From JBDIBB01 sp039812685 (GTDB lineage: Bacteria > Acidobacteriota > Vicinamibacteria > Vicinamibacterales > JAFNAJ01): a DNA stretch of 7,362 nucleotides. Position numbers and translations under genes: made by a program. The stretch is from the NCBI GenBank assembly GCA_039812685.1, contig JBDIBB010000177.1, forward strand, positions 1-7,362, given 5' to 3'. How positions within the stretch are numbered: position 1 is the stretch's first letter; the number at the start of each line of letters is the position of its first letter. This document shows positions 5,301-7,362 of the stretch, in pieces. The notes under the pieces are model-generated. The model was given only the letters and a program-made list of their open reading frames with translations. It made no database searches and had not been told where the DNA came from.

Positions 5301-7362
5301 GAGGATGCCGGCGAAGTCCGGGCCGGTCTTCGAGAGCAGGGCCGGCGCCTGCCGCAGGCGCCGGTCGAGGATCGCGAGCACGGCCCGCACCTGCTGATCG
5401 ACGCGCGCGTGCGCTCTGTACATCCAGAACAGTCGCGACTTCAGCGCGCCGGTCACCTCGAGGCTGTCCGATCCGTAGTGTCGCAGCGCGCGCCGGAGGT
5501 TGGCGACGAAGGCCGGCGGCAGATCGGCGCCGCGCGCCTCGATCGTCCGCAGGTAGGTGAGCAGGTACTGGCCCGTGCTGAGCGCCGTGGGATCGTCGCC
5601 GGCGTCGGGGCCCGCCTGGCGGCGGAACAGCGCCGAGATGTCGGCGAAGACCTCGAGGATCTGGTCTTCGCGGCGCAGTATCGACGGCTCGTCGGGCGGC
5701 AGCCGATCGCAGGTGCGCCGATAGTCGTCCACGAGCCGGCGCGCCTCGGCCGCGTCGATGTCCGAGCCGCGCACCAGCGCGTGCAGGTCGTCGAGCAGCG
5801 CGTCCGCGCGGTCGAGATCGGGCGCGGCGAACGCGCCGGCGAAGGCCTTGAGCCCCACCAGCGCGGCGCGCAGGCGGCTCGCGGGCTTGCCGCCCTCGGA
5901 GGGCACCAGCGACCGGCCGTCGAACCGCACGCGGTCGCCGGCATCGGCGAGGCCGCCCGCGATGTCGGGATCGATGGCGAGCAGCCGTGTGCCCGCACCG
6001 ACCTGCGCGTTCTGCATCACGGAGACCTCCCGCACCGTGCCGTCGCAGGGCGAGAGGACGTCGGTCTCCATCTTCATCGACTCGAGGGTGGCCACGCGCT
6101 GGCCGGCCTTGACGCGGTCGCCGGGCTGTACCTGGAGCGCCACCACCACCGCCGGGCCGACGGCGCGGATGTCGCCCTCCTCCTCGCGCGAGATACGGTG
6201 CAGTGCGCCGCCCACCTCGATGAGGTGCGTGGAGCCGACCCGCGACGCGATCGTGCGGTGACGCGTGCCCGCATGCGTGAGCACGCGCACGCCGATCGCG
6301 ATCGGATCCACCCACAGGTTGACGCGTGCGCCGTCGACGTCCACGCGGTAGTGCTCGACGCTCAGCCGGAACACCCGGAGCGCGTAGCGGTGTCCGCGGT
6401 AGCGCATCTCGACCATGCGTCCGATCTCCGGCTCGACGTGAGGCCGCATGCGCTGCGCGGACGCGAAGAACTCGTCGCGCTCGGCCAGGAACCCGGCCTC
6501 GTAGACATCGACGGCGGCCTGCAGCAGCGCGATGTCGCCATGGTCGTGGGACACGTGCTGGCCCCGGGCCGCCACGGCATCGAGCCAGTCGACCGTGATC
6601 GCGCCATCCCGGACCTCGGGGCGCTCCACGAGGTGCTCGAGGAAGGCGCGGTTGCTCACGCCGCCGTCGACGATGATCGTGGCGTCGGCTAGGCCCGCGG
6701 CCAGCGTGTCGAGCGCTTCGTCGCGCGTCCGGCCCCAGCCGATGAGCTTGGCGAACATCGAGTCGTATTCGGGGCGCACCGCATCGCTCTCGTTCACGCC
6801 GCTGTCGAGCCGCAGCCCGTGCCGCGTGGGCACCCGCAGCACCCGCACGACGCCCGGCGCGGGGATGAACCCCCGGCCGGCGTCCTCCACCGTGATGCGG
6901 ACCTCGACGGCGTGGCCGGTGGCCGCCGGCGGTGCTCCGTCGAGCAGGCCGCCGCGCGCGAGGTGGATCTGCAGCATCGCCAGATCGAGCCCGGTGGTCA
7001 TCTCGGTGACCGCGTGCTCGACCGACAGCCAGGGGTTCGCTTCCATGAAGTGGAAGCTGTGGCTGGACGGCTCGTAGAGGAACTCGATGGCCCCCACGCT
7101 CTCGAAGCCCGCGGCCTGGCACAGTCGCACGGCCGCCGCGCGCATCGCCGCGTCCACCTCGGCGGGCAGGCCGGGGGCGGGCGATTCCTCCATCACCTTC
7201 TGGTGTCGGCGCTGCACGGTGGCGCCGCGCACGTCCACGGCCCACGTCGTGCCCTGGTGATCGGCCACCACCTGCACCTCGCGGTGACGCGCGCCGTCGA
7301 TCCACCGCTCGACGAAGACGGTGTCGACCCCGAAGATCCGGCGTGCCTCCAGGCGGGCGCCG
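2286..7362 (-). CDS. Single-chain multidomain acyl-CoA (acetyl-CoA-like) carboxylase, 5' partial
   Basis: The frame is open from the right edge (first whole codon 7361-7359) to TGA at 2288-2286: 1691 visible residues. The GTG at 7277 is inside the biotin carboxylase core, so the true start, probably some 200 or more residues upstream, is outside. Order: biotin carboxylase C-terminal part, about 1-268 (RRHQK with Lys55, Glu93, Glu107, Asn109, Glu115, Arg184); beta-rich linker, 269-398; biotinyl domain, 399-465, with biotin Lys430 in ESMKME (codon 6074-6072); central region, 466-1113; carboxyltransferase, about 1114-1683. The central region's last part resembles eukaryotic ACC (YYTFR at 906-910, then HEDRVYRGLHP), as does the carboxyltransferase entry (GLTYPYE). 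No AccD-type zinc finger is seen. Known chemistry: ATP-dependent carboxylation of biotin, then transfer to an acyl-CoA; acetyl-CoA to malonyl-CoA is the likeliest reaction. Oddities: Trp111, Lys1230 and Ser1505 stand where arginines are expected. Similar giant fused carboxylases occur in other bacterial genomes; substrate unproven. Confidence 0.93.
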   Translation of the reverse strand, partial: GARLEARRIFGVDTVFVERWIDGARHREVQVVADHQGTTWAVDVRGATVQRRHQKVMEESPAPGLPAEVDAAMRAAAVRLCQAAGFESVGAIEFLYEPSSHSFHFMEANPWLSVEHAVTEMTTGLDLAMLQIHLARGGLLDGAPPAATGHAVEVRITVEDAGRGFIPAPGVVRVLRVPTRHGLRLDSGVNESDAVRPEYDSMFAKLIGWGRTRDEALDTLAAGLADATIIVDGGVSNRAFLEHLVERPEVRDGAITVDWLDAVAARGQHVSHDHGDIALLQAAVDVYEAGFLAERDEFFASAQRMRPHVEPEIGRMVEMRYRGHRYALRVFRLSVEHYRVDVDGARVNLWVDPIAIGVRVLTHAGTRHRTIASRVGSTHLIEVGGALHRISREEEGDIRAVGPAVVVALQVQPGDRVKAGQRVATLESMKMETDVLSPCDGTVREVSVMQNAQVGAGTRLLAIDPDIAGGLADAGDRVRFDGRSLVPSEGGKPASRLRAALVGLKAFAGAFAAPDLDRADALLDDLHALVRGSDIDAAEARRLVDDYRRTCDRLPPDEPSILRREDQILEVFADISALFRRQAGPDAGDDPTALSTGQYLLTYLRTIEARGADLPPAFVANLRRALRHYGSDSLEVTGALKSRLFWMYRAHARVDQQVRAVLAILDRRLRQAPALLSKTGPDFAGILDRLIHASEGQFPPLTDLARDVRYRYVEQPIFERGRQAIYAEMEAYLAHAMRDPDAPDREACIRALVDCPLPLGGLLSGRFEDAAPVLRQVMLEVLTRRYYRFRALDGCATREVDGRSLFLAQYEYDERRLHLVASHAGWMELAGALATMAAAADHRPAQDEALYDVYVCGDEDSGRDADETARALLARLEAVAFARPVRRVVIALGGARADWATSATRYYTFRQTGGRWHEDRVYRGLHPMSGKRLAVARFQKFDIERLPSVEDVFLFHATARENARDQRLFALSEVRDVTPVRDADGSLLQIPHLERMLLEAAAAIREVQVRREPGERLHWNRIFLDVWPAMTISRDELVGVMRRMSGHTEGLGLEKIILRARMPDPDTNALQDTALSMSAAGGHGLVLQFTSPSARLIEPLDEYTQKVVRMRQRGLTYPYEVVRLLTPTGTPTETDTPPGEFLEHDLDADGRLVPVTRPYGKNTANVVAGVIRNFTRKHPEGLSRVIVLGDPSKEVGSIAEPECRRILAGLDLAEAMGVPFEWFSLSAGAKISMESGTENMDWIGRVLRRLIEFTQAGHEVNIVVTGINVGAQPYWNAEATMLMHTRGILVMMPESAMVLTGKTALDYSGSVSAEDNLGIGGYERIMGPNGQAQYFARDLAEACRILLRHYDHSYLAPGERFPRRAATSDPIDRDVRSFPHGRLDGAEFQTVGDVFSDDTNPGRKKPFDIRRVMLAVSDGDQAPLERWAGWRDAEVAVVWDAHVGGYPVCMLGFESRALARLGFVPTDGPDHWTSGTLFPMASKKVARAINAASRNRPLVVIANLSGFDGSPESMRRRQLEFGAEIGRAITNFEGPIVFVVISRYHGGAFVVFSRTLNDNMQVAALEGTFASVIGGAPAAAVVFARDVDQRTRKDARVAAIEKEMAAADEDGKRRLRARLAALVKAVRSEKLGEVAEEFDRIHSVQRAVQVGSVDEIIPPARLRPWVIAAIERGMANEMERLRAAGSVRPPA
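6292..6305. repeat. Perfect 14-bp palindrome within the carboxylase gene
   Basis: The sequence CCGATCGCGATCGG equals its own reverse complement. It lies inside the carboxylase coding frame, in the linker between the biotin carboxylase and biotinyl domains. It shares the GCGATCG core with the inverted repeat at 1024-1048. No regulatory meaning can be read from its position. Confidence 0.5.

Noticed and set aside
3828..6692. Long open frame on the plus strand (954 codons) opposite the carboxylase gene
   Set aside because: It is antisense to a frame with clear biotin carboxylase, biotinyl and CT motifs. Its translation is rich in Arg, His, Ala and Val with no recognisable domain. Such open antisense frames are normal where codons have very GC-rich third positions.
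7275..7277. GTG as the start of the carboxylase
   Set aside because: The 28 in-frame residues before it (EARRIFG, VFVERWIDGARHRE) are conserved biotin carboxylase sequence, so the frame continues beyond the right edge.
2286..7362. Pyruvate carboxylase or urea carboxylase as the identity of the giant protein
   Set aside because: The C-terminal part is an acyl-CoA carboxyltransferase of the crotonase-like fold with eukaryotic ACC-like motifs, not the TIM-barrel CT of pyruvate carboxylase or the urea-type CT, and the biotinyl domain is internal, not C-terminal.

Overview
The window is very GC-rich (roughly 70% by eye) and gene-dense, with essentially no intergenic sequence. The ATGA stop/start overlap, the tail-to-tail gene overlap and the protein families point to a high-GC bacterium with secondary or specialised lipid metabolism. 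No taxonomic marker (rRNA, ribosomal protein) is present. Acidobacteriota, Myxococcota or Actinomycetota are plausible sources, but that is weak inference.

Layout: (1) Positions 1-1523, plus strand, hold the C-terminal end of a large type I polyketide/fatty-acid synthase: most of a ketoreductase (KR) followed by a product-template/dehydratase-type double hot-dog domain (DH). Its N-terminal part lies before the window. (2) Positions 1520-2302, plus strand, hold a complete Sfp-type 4'-phosphopantetheinyl transferase, joined to the synthase by a 4-base ATGA overlap. (3) Positions 2286-7362, minus strand, hold a giant biotin-dependent acyl-CoA carboxylase that runs off the right edge. It carries biotin carboxylase (C-terminal two thirds), a beta-rich linker, a biotinyl domain, a long central region and a carboxyltransferase in one chain. 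This is the order of eukaryotic acetyl-CoA carboxylase rather than the usual split bacterial enzyme. The carboxylase and the transferase gene converge and overlap by 17 bases.

How the parts could work together (inference): the carboxylase would make malonyl-CoA or a related extender, the transferase would put the phosphopantetheine arm on the synthase's carrier domain(s), and the synthase would build and reduce a polyketide or unusual acyl chain. The most notable points are the eukaryote-like one-chain carboxylase in a bacterial setting, and substitutions at three positions in its biotin carboxylase and carboxyltransferase sites that are arginines in characterised relatives. No RNA genes, CRISPR arrays, insertion sequences or intergenic stretches over 300 bases are seen.
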